A DNA stretch of 64,000 bases from Litoditis marina. Its lineage: Eukaryota > Nematoda > Chromadorea > Rhabditida > Rhabditidae. The translations under genes were made by a program, and so were the position numbers. The notes below the pieces were generated by a model, which made no database searches, had not been told where the DNA came from, and was given only the letters and a program-made list of their open reading frames with translations. Shown here piece after piece: positions 26,779-36,309 of the stretch (position 1 is its first letter; the number at the start of each line of letters is the position of its first letter). The DNA is taken from NCBI GenBank assembly GCA_964036275.1, contig OZ038439.1, positions 14,746,830-14,810,829 of the forward strand. Direction: 5' to 3'.

Positions 26779-29700
26779 ATGCTTTTCATACTCGTTGTTT
26801 TGTACACGTTACAGTTCGGCATAAACGAGGCGTGTCTCGCGACAGTACCCGGGGATTGTGAGTTTATCGGCAACCAGAATAAGTCATTCAAAATTAAAAG
26901 TCATTAAAGTAAAAGTCATTTAAAAGTAAAAGTCATTAAGTACAGAAACAGTTGGGAATCGGAAATTAAGTTTTCGAATTTTTCAAATCCTGACTAAAAG
27001 TGAATTAATGACTTTTACTTTTGAATGACTTTTACTTTAATGACTTTCAATTTTAAATGACTTTTTCCAGGTACCGAGTTTTTCACGCCTCTGGTATAGA
27101 ATGAAACGCATCAGAATAACATGGAACTCATTTTAAATGAAATTTTAATTCATCAGTGTGATTTAATGTAGAGATTCAATAACGTTCATCGATTTCCCCT
27201 CTTTTTTCGATTAGCAAGTGCCACAATCTTTGAATGTAACATAAATAAAGTATTACTACTACAAATTCAATGAATGAACCCAATCCGAGGTCAGTCAAGT
27301 GTATTCAGATTTATTTAATCGTGTATACTCAAAGTTCTGATTTGATTTCTTTGTCAGGGTTCGAGAGGTTGAGACGTTAAGAGCTACTTAATTTTCTGTT
27401 CGATATAAAATCACACAATAACCGAACGTTGGTATAAAAAACGGGTGTAAAGAAAGTAAAGATTAGTTTTGGATGAAACGTGTACAAGAAATATGAAAAA
27501 AGTCCAATAAAAATAATTTAAGGAAAAGGCTAATCTCGCTCAGTTTGAAATTTCAGAAAAAAATGGATACCGAGTTTTTTGTTACCAAAAAAAACTTCTG
27601 ACTGCGACTCACAATGATCTAGCTTACACTCGTTTTTTTTTTCAACAAAAGCGAGATTAGCCTTTTCCTCAAAATAATTTTATTGGACTTATTTCATAGT
27701 TCTTGCACACTTTTCATCCAAAACTAATCTTTACTTTCTTTACACCCGTTTTTATACTATATGAACTCTTTTTCTATAGTTACGAAATAACGGTCATTTT
27801 TGATAAAAATGATGATTTTGAACCATAAGCTAAGCAAGGATTGTTTTGAGGTTCTGCTGAAGTTTCTAACGGCGCCGTAGTTCGGAACTATTGGCGTAGT
27901 TGTAACCTCGTTCAAGTGAAAGCGACTTTCATGCTCCAGGCAGGAATCGAACCTTCGTTCGCCGTGCGTGAATAGAGCTTTCATCCAATCCGCCATTCAG
28001 ACATATGAATAGGAGAGAAAAACTAGCAGTACCCGCCTGTCATGAGTTCTCCATTGGAAAACGTCTTCCTACTACACGTTAAACTCTTCTATCCATGATT
28101 TTTTGCAAGACTATTATCGGCCCTCTCACACGTAATATTCAAATTTCAGCCATACCTGAAAAATACGTATACCTCAACTCTTTTATAGCTTGTCAACAGT
28201 GTAAGAATTTTCGGAATAACTTAGTTTTGAGCGAAACTTTGCCGAGATTTGAGGAGGCGGACACTTTTGTGGCCGCCGCCGCCGCCGAGCACGGATGCCA
28301 TTTCTGCGAGACGTTGGGCCCTCTAACTCTTCTCAACAAATTTTACTTGGAACGTAAACGTAATGTTTTGTAGACGTGTTGACCTCTGAAGAAAAACTAA
28401 TCTGCGCAGCGCTCCGCGCTACGCACGATGTCAGTTGAGGATTTGTAGCAAACATTTTGATTATATTGCACACACTCATTCTCGAAGTTGTCAATTTTCC
28501 ATTCAGAACACATATGAACCCATATAGGGACAACATTTCTGTCCAACTTTAACCGTAATGACGACTATAATTTTTGACCTGATTCAATCTAAATTTCAGT
28601 TGATGCTGTGCCTACAACGACGGAGAGTGAGTTTATATCTGGTTTACTTCTCATAGGATTTGTCAAACCGTTGTGGATACCATACCATCGATTTTCTCAG
28701 AACGATTGGCGCCAATTTTCTTCGATTGGCCAGCTACAAAAGCGAGAGAGTGTGCAGGTCAATGAGGCCGCAGACATCTGGGTGTCTCTGACCTGCACAC
28801 TCTCTCGCTCAGCCAATAAAAAGGTGGCTGGCCAATTGGCTGGGAATTGTCTGAGTTGTGAGGGGCGAGGTTTGGCGAGGGGCCAGCCAGTCTGCGCATC
28901 ATTGATCTACACACTCTCTAAACCGCTGGCAGATAATCAACAGCCGCTCGCCCCGCATCGCTCGATCAATCGAACCCTCTGCTGTCTTTATGGGAAAACA
29001 ATGGCGACTATATTTCTTCGCTAGATCAATAAATTAGGGAGCGAACATATGCGAGTTGTAGTTTGATCTACATGCCTGGCACACAATGACAGAATCCTGT
29101 CCCGGTAGTTCCACGGGTCCGGGATGGTAAGTTGTCGTGGCAGAACCTGGGCAGTTGTGGGGCAGTTGTGGGGCAGTTGTGGGGCATTTGTGGAGCGCGC
29201 TTAAAAATGCACAACACCGCTCTGGCATTGTTCGCATTCCGTTATAGTTGCCATTTTCCCCATAAAGACAGCAGAGGGTTCGATTGAGCGATGCGGGGCG
29301 AGCGGTCGTTGATTACTTGCCAGCAGTTGAGAGACTGTGTAGATCAACGATACGCAGACTGGCTGGCCCCTCGCCAAACCCCGCCATTTACACAATCGTT
29401 GGTACGGTGTCCACAACGGTTTGACAAATCCTATACACATCCTTCTCATAACCCGTATATGGTGTGGTTTCGTACACAGTTCCAAACTACAAACACATTT
29501 TTTAGAGCCAGATGTACAGTTTACATTATTTCGTTTTGAGTCAGAGTGGGAACGGTTTTGAGTGGCATCTTTCAATGAGCACATAATTTTCTAAAACCTC
29601 TGATAAAAAGACCGTACACAAATGTAATGCCAAAGAAGAACGATTATGTGGTACAATCCCAACGCTACAGTCCTTTAAACTGCAATATATTTTTCAAATG

Positions 29701-32700
29701 CAGTCTAAATGACCGATGTCAGGGGATTGTTCCATATAAAGGATCTTCTTTAAAGATCCGAATTTCAGAGGTATACATGTGCGATGGTTGCGGACGACTG
29801 GCATCTCCTAGAGTCAACCATGTCGTGCTATAAAGTGAGTTCGATTTCACTGGAATAATCAATGTCCTTACCTTTAAAATGTGAGAAGTATTTTATAGTG
29901 AACTTCAGCAGACATTTTATAGTCACAGTATTATATATGGTGTTAGTCGATTGCACAGTCACGTGAAACATGTAAAATACAGAAGAAGTCAGAAACGTGC
30001 AATGACAAAGTGAATGAAAAGTTTACTTTACGTGACGTGAATGTTCCAGATAAACTTTTGCAATCTGTTAGAGTTGATTTACGGAACTTGTGAACCTCGT
30101 CAGCAGACAATCTTCTAGGAGAGAGTTATCTGAAACTTAATTTAAACTCTGTACATATAGGAATAGTTAGAACCACACATGGACTTTTTTTATCAACATA
30201 CTGCGCTCATATCCATGCGCGAACGATATTCGGAACGAATAATAACGGAACAAGCAAAGAAACAAAGGAACTTTTACACTTTTTCAAAAATTATATTATT
30301 GAATTGAACATCCAAACGTTGACGTATTCGTGGTCACGAATATCTCAGAGCATGTAAAGACAAAATGATTCGGAGACGTGACCTGACTGAAAAAACTTGA
30401 TACTTATTTATCTTGTAAAGTTTGTAAATTCAATTTCAGGCTAGCACCGCGCGAGCATCCCGCGACGTCGCTGAGCAGGACTGTGTCGACATGGGGGGTC
30501 ACATCGCCTCAGTTCACTCGGACGAAGAAAACGCCTTTGTGACGAGTACGTTGCCATTTACTTTGTAGTTTGACTTGTAGTTTGATCTACGTGCGACGTG
30601 CTACTACGTGATCTACGTGCGGCACGTGAAATTTCAGTTTTGTCTTGTAGTTTGATCGCAAAACACGTCGTTCTTCTCGAATATCGACCGAAAAGTAACT
30701 GCACCAAACTACAAGCAGATCGCTTCAGTTCACTCGGACGAAGAAAACGCTTCTGTGACGAGTACGTGGACTTGTAGTTCAATCTTGTAGTTTGAACAGG
30801 CTGCGTAGCAATCCCTCAAAAATCTCATGAGATACCTCATGAGCTATTCGCATGAGCTTCTCGTGAGATTCTATTCAATGCTATGCTACAACGCTGAGAG
30901 TTCACGAGTAGCTTATGAGGTATCTCATGAAAATCTCATATGAATTTCTCGTGAGATTGGAGGGATTGCTACGCCGCCAGGAAAAACGCTATCATGGCGA
31001 GCGAATAGCGGGGGGATCAAGCTGAAAACAGGGCGGGACAAAAGACACAGAGCATGCATAATTGTAGTTTTATCAAATAGCCATTTCAATAATATTAATA
31101 AGATTTATCAGTATATAGTTGGACAATCATATTTAGGTACGAAAACTGAACCGGTTGGACTGATATGTGAGAAAAGGAGAAAATTTTGGGAACATATGAT
31201 ATTGCATGATAAATGATGTTTAGACAGACATTAGACGTTACCATGATGGATTGATATTGTAACGGAAACCATGGCGATCAAAGTAGACATCAGATACAAT
31301 TGAGGCAAGATGGGATTACAATCGATAGAAACCACGGAAAGCACTGTAACGCTTTTCTTCCTGCTGTTTTTTTTTCTCGGAAAATTGAGCGCAGACAAAC
31401 ACCAAACTGGTTTTTACACAAACGAAAATTGGCCAGAGTTGGCCTATTCTTCTCTGCGCGATGAACTGGGCCGTGAGAAAGTGAAAGGCCTCTGGGTGAT
31501 CTATGGATATGTGATCTATGGATATGTAACCCGTGACAAAATCTAGCACAAAACTAACCGAAGTAACGCTAGGTTCGGAAAGTTTAAAGAAATATTAGCC
31601 ATGATCATCTTAAAAGTTGGAAAACCTCCCTTTTCTGTGTTCGCGCACAAGAAGTCAATTAATTTTCGAGAAGTTAAAATGTCCCACGAACCCAATTTCA
31701 GGCATGGAACTGACCGGTCGCGGGGCGGTCAATCAATGGACATCTATTAGCAAAACGGGAAGTGGCGCCAGTCTGATGTTGACCAACTTCGACGGTTCTA
31801 CTCAGGATTACACGAATTGGAAGACTGGGCAGCCTAGCGGAGGAGCTTGTGTTTATGTGAGTTTATGTTGTTTGTTTGTTCGTTTGTTTGTTTGTTTGTT
31901 TGTTTGTTTGTTTGTTTGTTTGTTTGTTTGTTTGTTTGTTTGTTTGTTTGTTTGTTTGTTTGTTTGTTTGTTTGTTTGTTTGTTTGTTTGTTTGTTTGTT
32001 TGTTTGTTTGTTTGTTTGTCTGTTTGTTTGTTTGCATTTTGTGTAATTGCGTTTGTCTGTGGGCTGTTTTGTGTGTTTTGTGAATGAAACACAACATATG
32101 TGCGCGGTTAAAGGGACCGTACCTCTTTAATTTGATGAATTGAGTTATCAGTGGACACATGGGGACAAAAAATGGACAAAACAGTCAGAATTAGTGAAAA
32201 TTCCGCAACTTGGGTCGTTTTTGAGCAAATTTGAGAACGGCCACAACGCGGAAGCCACAGCACGTACCCATTTTCATGAAGACGCGCACAAATTGTCCGC
32301 AAAACGTCCGTGAAACGTATCATGAATTAATGCACGTAACAACTGACATATTTAAAAGTGTTTTTAGTTATCTATGCCTCTTTTGGTTTAATTGAGATTG
32401 AAGTTGTGTGTATTAAAACCGAATTCATGTTTTAACCAAAAGTTTTGCGATACAGTAACCCTAAAGATAGTTTGGCTCATAAAAGCCTTGGTTCTCGGCT
32501 GATTTCCATTTTTCTTTTTTCGTGTAATAGTAAGGGACCATCAGTACACTATCAAAGCGGTATCTTGAGACTTCATGTTTTTTAATCGATCCAAATTATA
32601 GAGAAACGGTCCCCTTAAAGTCGAAATAAGAGCTCAAACTCTATATTGTGCCAAAGGCGTCAAATCTGTACTGTCGCTGCTTTACGTGAAAATCAAACCC

Positions 32701-33028
32701 AAATACACTAGAAGGAAACTGAATAGTAACGTAAAGCACAATCTCATAAGGCATTGCGCACTTTGTCATTGCACGTTTCTGTGTTCTGCTGTGTTTAACA
32801 TGTTTCACGTGAATGTGCGACACAGTATAAAATAGTTTGGCGCACAGTTGTGCTGTGATTGTGCTGAAGGATTGAGAGTAATGGTTTCTACACAGTATAA
32901 ATGATATATATTTGATGACGACTATGAAAACAGTGTTTTTTCAGTACAAAGGAGATTCCGCGATGACATGGGTGTCACAACACTGCAACCAGATGGCCTT
33001 CTATGTCTGCAAAAAACCGGCTGACTAA
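26779..33028 (+). CDS. Secreted C-type lectin domain protein
   Basis: Exons: 26779-26857 (signal peptide MLFILVVLYTLQFG then NEACLATVPGD), possibly 28601-28627 (VPTTTE linker), 29769-29834, 30440-30545, 31702-31856, 32945-33028. The last four agree in phase and encode one C-type lectin domain: C and W near the start, SCYK, DCVDMGGHIASVHSDEENAF, then NWKTGQPSGGACVY and WVSQHCNQMAFYVC. The WIGL core is WTSI. The sugar-binding EPN or QPD triplet is absent (QPSG), and the WND box is missing, so calcium-dependent sugar binding is doubtful. The junction of the signal-peptide part with 29769 does not agree in phase as read (phase 1 against 0), so an exon may be missing or the 5' part mis-joined. Introns are packed with MITEs. 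Such proteins are often immune or surface proteins; role here inferred from family only. Confidence 0.7.
26885..27065. mobile_element. AAAAGTCATT inverted-repeat element
   Basis: Left arm AAAGTCATTAAAGTAAAAGT and variants; right arm ACTTTTACTTTAATGACTTT. Arms of ~60 bp around a short centre, in lectin intron 1, starting ~27 bp after the donor. Confidence 0.65.
27190..27262 (+). mobile_element. Retroelement 3' tail, GTGCCACAAT type
   Basis: Related to 14270-14376: AAGTGCCACAATCTTTGAAT followed by AATAAAG and ACTACTAC. Family not identified. Confidence 0.4.
27440..27995 (-). mobile_element. Composite tRNA-like / foldback element, copy 1
   Basis: On the minus strand: a tRNA-like head GGCGGATTGGATGAAAGC with B box GGTTCGATTCC (27995-27945), ~190 bp of spacer, then a 320-bp foldback with ~45-bp arms ACGGGTGTAAAGAAAGTAAA and complement (27440-27757) and inner arms AAAGGCTAATCTCGCT. 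Copy 2 (54835-55350) has the same parts in the same order, so they move together. Lectin intron 1. Confidence 0.65.
28100..28335. repeat. Dispersed repeat with GGCCCTCT ends
   Basis: Homologous in inverted orientation to 54560-54800: both hold GCCGAGATTTGAGGAGGCGG, a (GCC)n run and GAGACGTTGGGCCCTCTAAC. Both copies sit close to a copy of the composite tRNA-like element, so the two may be parts of a larger unit. Confidence 0.6.
28660..29035. mobile_element. CGAACCCTCTGCTG element with nested MITE
   Basis: The outer element runs from GGATTTGTCAAACCGTTGTG to TCTGCTGTCTTTATGGG and is seen uninterrupted at 29226-29445 and 56258-56462. At 28696-28855 a ~160-bp palindromic MITE (CTCAGAACGATTGGCGCCAA ... 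TTGTCTGAG) is inserted in it. Confidence 0.75.
29226..29445. mobile_element. CGAACCCTCTGCTG element, uninterrupted
   Basis: Reverse-orientation copy of the outer element at 28660-29035; no nested MITE. Includes AGACAGCAGAGGGTTCGATT and GACTGGCTGGCCCCTCGCCA. Upstream (29140-29190) GTTGTGGGGCA is repeated three times. Confidence 0.7.
29632..29754. mobile_element. Palindromic MITE, TTAA type
   Basis: ~123-bp, more diverged member of the family at 1264. Its right end lies 14 bp before the lectin exon at 29769, so it supplies the sequence in front of that acceptor. Confidence 0.65.
30719..30764 (+). pseudogene. Partial duplicate of lectin exon end
   Basis: ~46 bp copying the last part of exon 30440-30545 (IASVHSDEENAFVT and the GTACG donor), with one Phe to Ser change. 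It lies 174 bp downstream in the next intron and has no acceptor. Confidence 0.75.
30797..30980. mobile_element. CTCATGAG-type MITE
   Basis: Well preserved copy: CTGCGTAGCAATCCCTC at the left, GAGGGATTGCTACGCCGCCAG at the right, with CTCATGAGATACCTCATGAG inside. Lectin intron. Confidence 0.8.
31867..32031. repeat. TTTG microsatellite, ~40 units
   Basis: (TTTG)n starting ~10 bp after the donor at 31857 of the lectin exon. If the intron were retained the frame would stay open and encode a VCLF repeat for ~50 residues. Confidence 0.95.
32108..32618. mobile_element. TTAAAGGGACCG MITE
   Basis: ~511 bp with ends TTAAAGGGACCGTACCTCT and AGAAACGGTCCCCTTAA. The same ends occur at 50155-50628. TTAA at both edges points to a TTAA-targeting element. 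It fills much of the last lectin intron. Confidence 0.7.
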
Positions 33029-33083
33029 TATTCACTTTTCGGTTTATCGAGTTTTCGGACAATTTTCTACCTTTGGGGTGCAT

Positions 33084-33089
33084 AATAAA
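33084..33089 (+). terminator. Lectin gene polyadenylation signal
   Basis: AATAAA 55 bases after the TAA at 33026-33028. Confidence 0.6.
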
Positions 33090-33687
33090 TAATCATTTTG
33101 TAGTATTTGTGCTCGATTTTCACCGAAGACGAATAAAAGCCGCGTAATTGGGGATACTATGATCAGTTTCTGATTCGTCAAGAAAATTGCGATCTTTGTT
33201 GGTTTCAGTCCATTTGGATTGATATCCTCGGACTATATCCCCCGGCGAAAGACTGTGCAGGTCAGAGAGACGCAGACTGCATGAGATTAGTGTTCATGTT
33301 CTATTGCTTCGGTGGCTGAACGGTTGCAGAAAACTTGAACAAATGATTCTTTCTAAGCGTGGCGGCCGAGATTACTCTCGACAAGTCAGAGAGAGACTTT
33401 CTGACTTTTTTTGCTTCGTAGCTCGCAAATCTCAATAGATTGTCGCAAATTTTCCGGAGCCAGTGTTTCCATGCAACATCTTAGTTTCACGCCAATAACT
33501 GCGGTGATTGTCCACGGAACATTCGACCAAACAACTAGAACACATCGGGATTTGAGAATGCAATGAAATTTTTTACATAGACTCTTACATAGTTTTTTTT
33601 AAAAAATATATTCAATTTTCGGAGCTAGCTCCTGTCGTCCTAGAAGATGTATTCTCTAATTTATAATGTGCCTTTGAAACTAAAAAC

Positions 33688-33810
33688 AACTTCATACAAC
33701 ACAGGTAGAAACAAACTTCATACAACACAGGTAGAAAAACTTCATACAACACAGGTAGAAAAAAACAACTTCATACAACACAGATAGAAACAACTTCATA
33801 CAACACAGGT
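33688..33810. repeat. Short tandem repeat, AACTTCATACAACACAGGTA
   Basis: Five imperfect copies of a 24-28-bp unit beginning AACTTCATACAACACAGGTA. A similar word, AACTTTATACAACACA, recurs at 35949. Confidence 0.9.
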
Positions 33811-34229
33811 CGTTTTATTCCCACTGAGACTCATTGGCATAAGTCCAAGATTTTTGGATGACTATTTCTTGGAATTTTTCATTTTCGTGTTCTCATGGTT
33901 CTCAACTGAACGAGAGATTTGCAGTCTTTTTCAAAAATTTTGAAGTGGTGAAAAACCACTTGAAATATTCGTTGGCACGCTGCCAAGTCTCAGTACGAAT
34001 GACCGGAACTATATACACCCTGTATTCAAAGTTTCACGTTCCTAGCAATATTGTATGGAAAACCCGAAAAAACAAATGTCGATATTAACACCTAATGTAG
34101 GGATCGTTCATAAAGGGGCAAAACGGTACATATTATTGATGTCTTATGAGTAGTTTGTGGTTCGAACACATTTGTTTCAGACGTAATTTTCATCACTCGC
34201 CGTGATCAAACTATAAAGCTTCCTATAAC

Positions 34230-34599
34230 TATGCTTGAAGTGATTTTGTTCTTCTTGACAAATCCACTAAAGTGGTAGCAATCGTAGAAACTTTCTTTCT
34301 CTTGAACCCTGAAAGTAAAAGTCAATCAGTATGTTTGTATGGTATTTTTATTTCATAATAAGACTCCCACAAAAACGATCACGAACTATCCAGTTCGTTT
34401 TCATCACGTGAATATTATCATAATGAACAACAGTGTTCGCGTTCGATTTTCATATATTTCTGCAAAAAATTACACTATTGCGTTCCTGGCTAGGAAAGAA
34501 AACGTGAACTCACGTAGAATGTTATACTTCACGTGTGCTCGATACGGTTCCGTGAAGATGATGATTGTAGTAGAGGCGAAGGTCGCGTGAGAACTCAAC
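34230..34599 (-). pseudogene. Srh-like receptor fragment (TM7 part and tail)
   Basis: On the minus strand 34599-34514 encodes ATFASTTIIIFTEPYR and VKYNIL with the usual GTGAGT donor; the first ~12 codons of the TM7 exon are missing. A last exon follows at about 34311-34230: RFKRKKVSTIATTLVDLSRR, TKSLQA, stop, with a TTTCAG acceptor and matching phase. It is nearest to M2's last two exons. The break point is joined directly to a SINE 3' half at 34600. Confidence 0.75.
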
Positions 34600-34674
34600 A
34601 GCTTGCTACGAAACTTTTGCTCGCAGGTTCGTTTCCGGCGAGAGACAGAAATTATTAAACTTGGCACTCACTGT
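34600..34674 (+). mobile_element. tRNA-derived SINE, 3' half
   Basis: From CTTGCTACGAAACTTTTGCT with B box GGTTCGTTTCC to TTGGCACTCACTGTA. The head and A box are absent; their place is taken by the receptor fragment. Confidence 0.65.
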
Positions 34675-35455
34675 AATGTTGTACAGTTTCATAAGAACAC
34701 CTGAACAGAATGTCTTCAGAGTATACTCTGTTTCACCAGTCGATGTCCTTCTACAGTAACCCGTCAAATATTCAGATGGCGTTTTCTAACGAATGAACCA
34801 ATATTTTGATCCCAATTTTTCAAAGTTTGTAATAGGAAAGGCACAGAAGACACAACCAAAATTTGGAGAGAATTTAAAAACGTCAACATACCAAATTTTG
34901 ATCTACAAGTTTGAGTATACTACTGTAGGGGGTTATAAGTGGGTGGAACAAACTATACTCATGTTTCCTGTTTAATTAACATCTCGACACGATGTCGACG
35001 TGTCTCAGCGGGAATGAAACAAATACACTGTTCACGTGAATGTTTCATTCACTTATGACAGCAGATGTTTTTTTACAGTGAAAAACATATTAGTGAATAA
35101 TCACGCGCGAACATGATCAGGTAATATGAGAATACGTTTCACAGCCTCCATTTTTGCCGATTGTTATTTAATTCAATTTCAACAATGTAGAAGTGATTAG
35201 AGATATTGCGTAGCAGTTGAAAGTAAAAGTTCATGTAGATCACGAAAGCTGAAAGCAAGGAAAATAGTCACGTACAACGTATAGAAAAAGGGACTAACCT
35301 GTGATGCTTCTTGCAAATATTGCAACTTAGGGTAGAGCGTGCAACTTGAAACAGCAGCTGTATGATACTGAGTCGTATGATTAAGCACAGTTACAGTACT
35401 TAAAACTATCAAAAAAGTCCCGGAGATAATGAGATTCGCCTACCTAACGAAAAAA

Positions 35456-35548
35456 CAATAGTATTAAAATAGTAATAGGCAGTTCTCCACTGACTGCCGA
35501 AGTTCGACAGTCAGTGGAGAACTGCCTATTACTATTTCAATACTATTG
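35456..35548. repeat. Long hairpin, ~41-bp arms
   Basis: Left arm CAATAGTATTAAAATAGTAA through TCCACTGACTG and right arm CAGTCAGTGGAGAAC through AATACTATTG pair with about one mismatch around an 11-bp loop. It could be a small MITE; no second copy was noticed. Confidence 0.85.
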
Positions 35549-35569
35549 CCAATGTACCAAATGTTTCTT

Positions 35570-35800
35570 TCCCGCGCGCGGGGTAAGCTTTACCCGCACC
35601 TCGGATTTTGGAGAGGTGCGGGGCCCCGCGGGAGATGCGAAATTACCCCGCGAAAGTTGTGGATACCGATTTTGGAGAAGAGCCTCCCGCAGCTCCGGCG
35701 GGGTCCCGCGGGAGGTCGCGGGAGCACCCCGCAAGAGTTGTGGATACGGCCACCATGTCATGCGCTCACGTGCGCAGTCGCTATGCTAATCAGCTGCGCC
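35570..35800. other. GC-rich patch with internal repeat
   Basis: A strongly GC-rich island in an AT-rich surround, with repeated CCGCGGGAG words and two copies of CCCCGC.A.AGTTGTGGATAC (35648 and 35728). Three frames are open over 80-90 codons, which is expected from the composition. No gene call. It leads into a LINE-tail-like stretch at 35830-35890. Confidence 0.6.
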
Positions 35801-36309
35801 CGTGCAATATGCCAAGTTTAGGCTATGCCGAACATTTGGAGTGCAACATACCGTGTTGAAACGCGAATGAATCGATTGTATTCTATAACATGGTGGCGGC
35901 CTATCCTATGTTAACTAACTCCCTTCGTCATTTTCAAACTACCGACAACTTTATACAACACAAACATTGCAAAAACTGGAGTCTGGAGACAAAATGCAAG
36001 CTGTAAACACACTTTATTCTATCGTTATACATTCAATTTTCATAGTTTAGCGGGGCGGGACCAGTAACAACGTTGAAAACATCACCTTAGTAGAAATCGA
36101 TATTAACACCTAATATGAGAGTGGTTTAGGGGAAGGAGTCGCAACGGTACATGTTGGAGTCTTACGACGAATTCGCAGTCTTATCGCTCGCATTCTCGGT
36201 TGTGATTTTCTCATTGCTATTAATCATTAATGATCATAATATAATTGTTCATGTGTTCATGTTTATAATTATATTAATTGTATGATATTTGCTGTGCATG
36301 CCGATCGAA

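Larger units (their letters stand above)
33090..36309. other. Spacer between lectin gene and M2
   Basis: Contains a tandem repeat, a receptor fragment, a hairpin and a GC-rich patch listed separately. At 33805-34020 an inverted-repeat element with CCCACTGAGACTC and AAGTCTCAGTACGAATG is visible. 34680-35450 and 35900-36300 hold no gene I can name. Confidence 0.45.

Noticed and set aside
28608..29024. 138-codon frame
   Set aside because: Consists of two nested repeats; no coding sign.
31310..31546. 78-codon frame with a hydrophobic start resembling a signal peptide
   Set aside because: Lies inside a lectin intron, has no homologous feature, and ends in a 15-bp direct repeat; too weak to call.
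31617..32160. Long VCLF / NKQT repeat frames
   Set aside because: (TTTG)n in a lectin intron; only 31702-31856 of the plus frame is an exon.
35514..35859. Overlapping 80-90-codon frames in the GC-rich patch
   Set aside because: Open in several frames because of high GC; no family feature.
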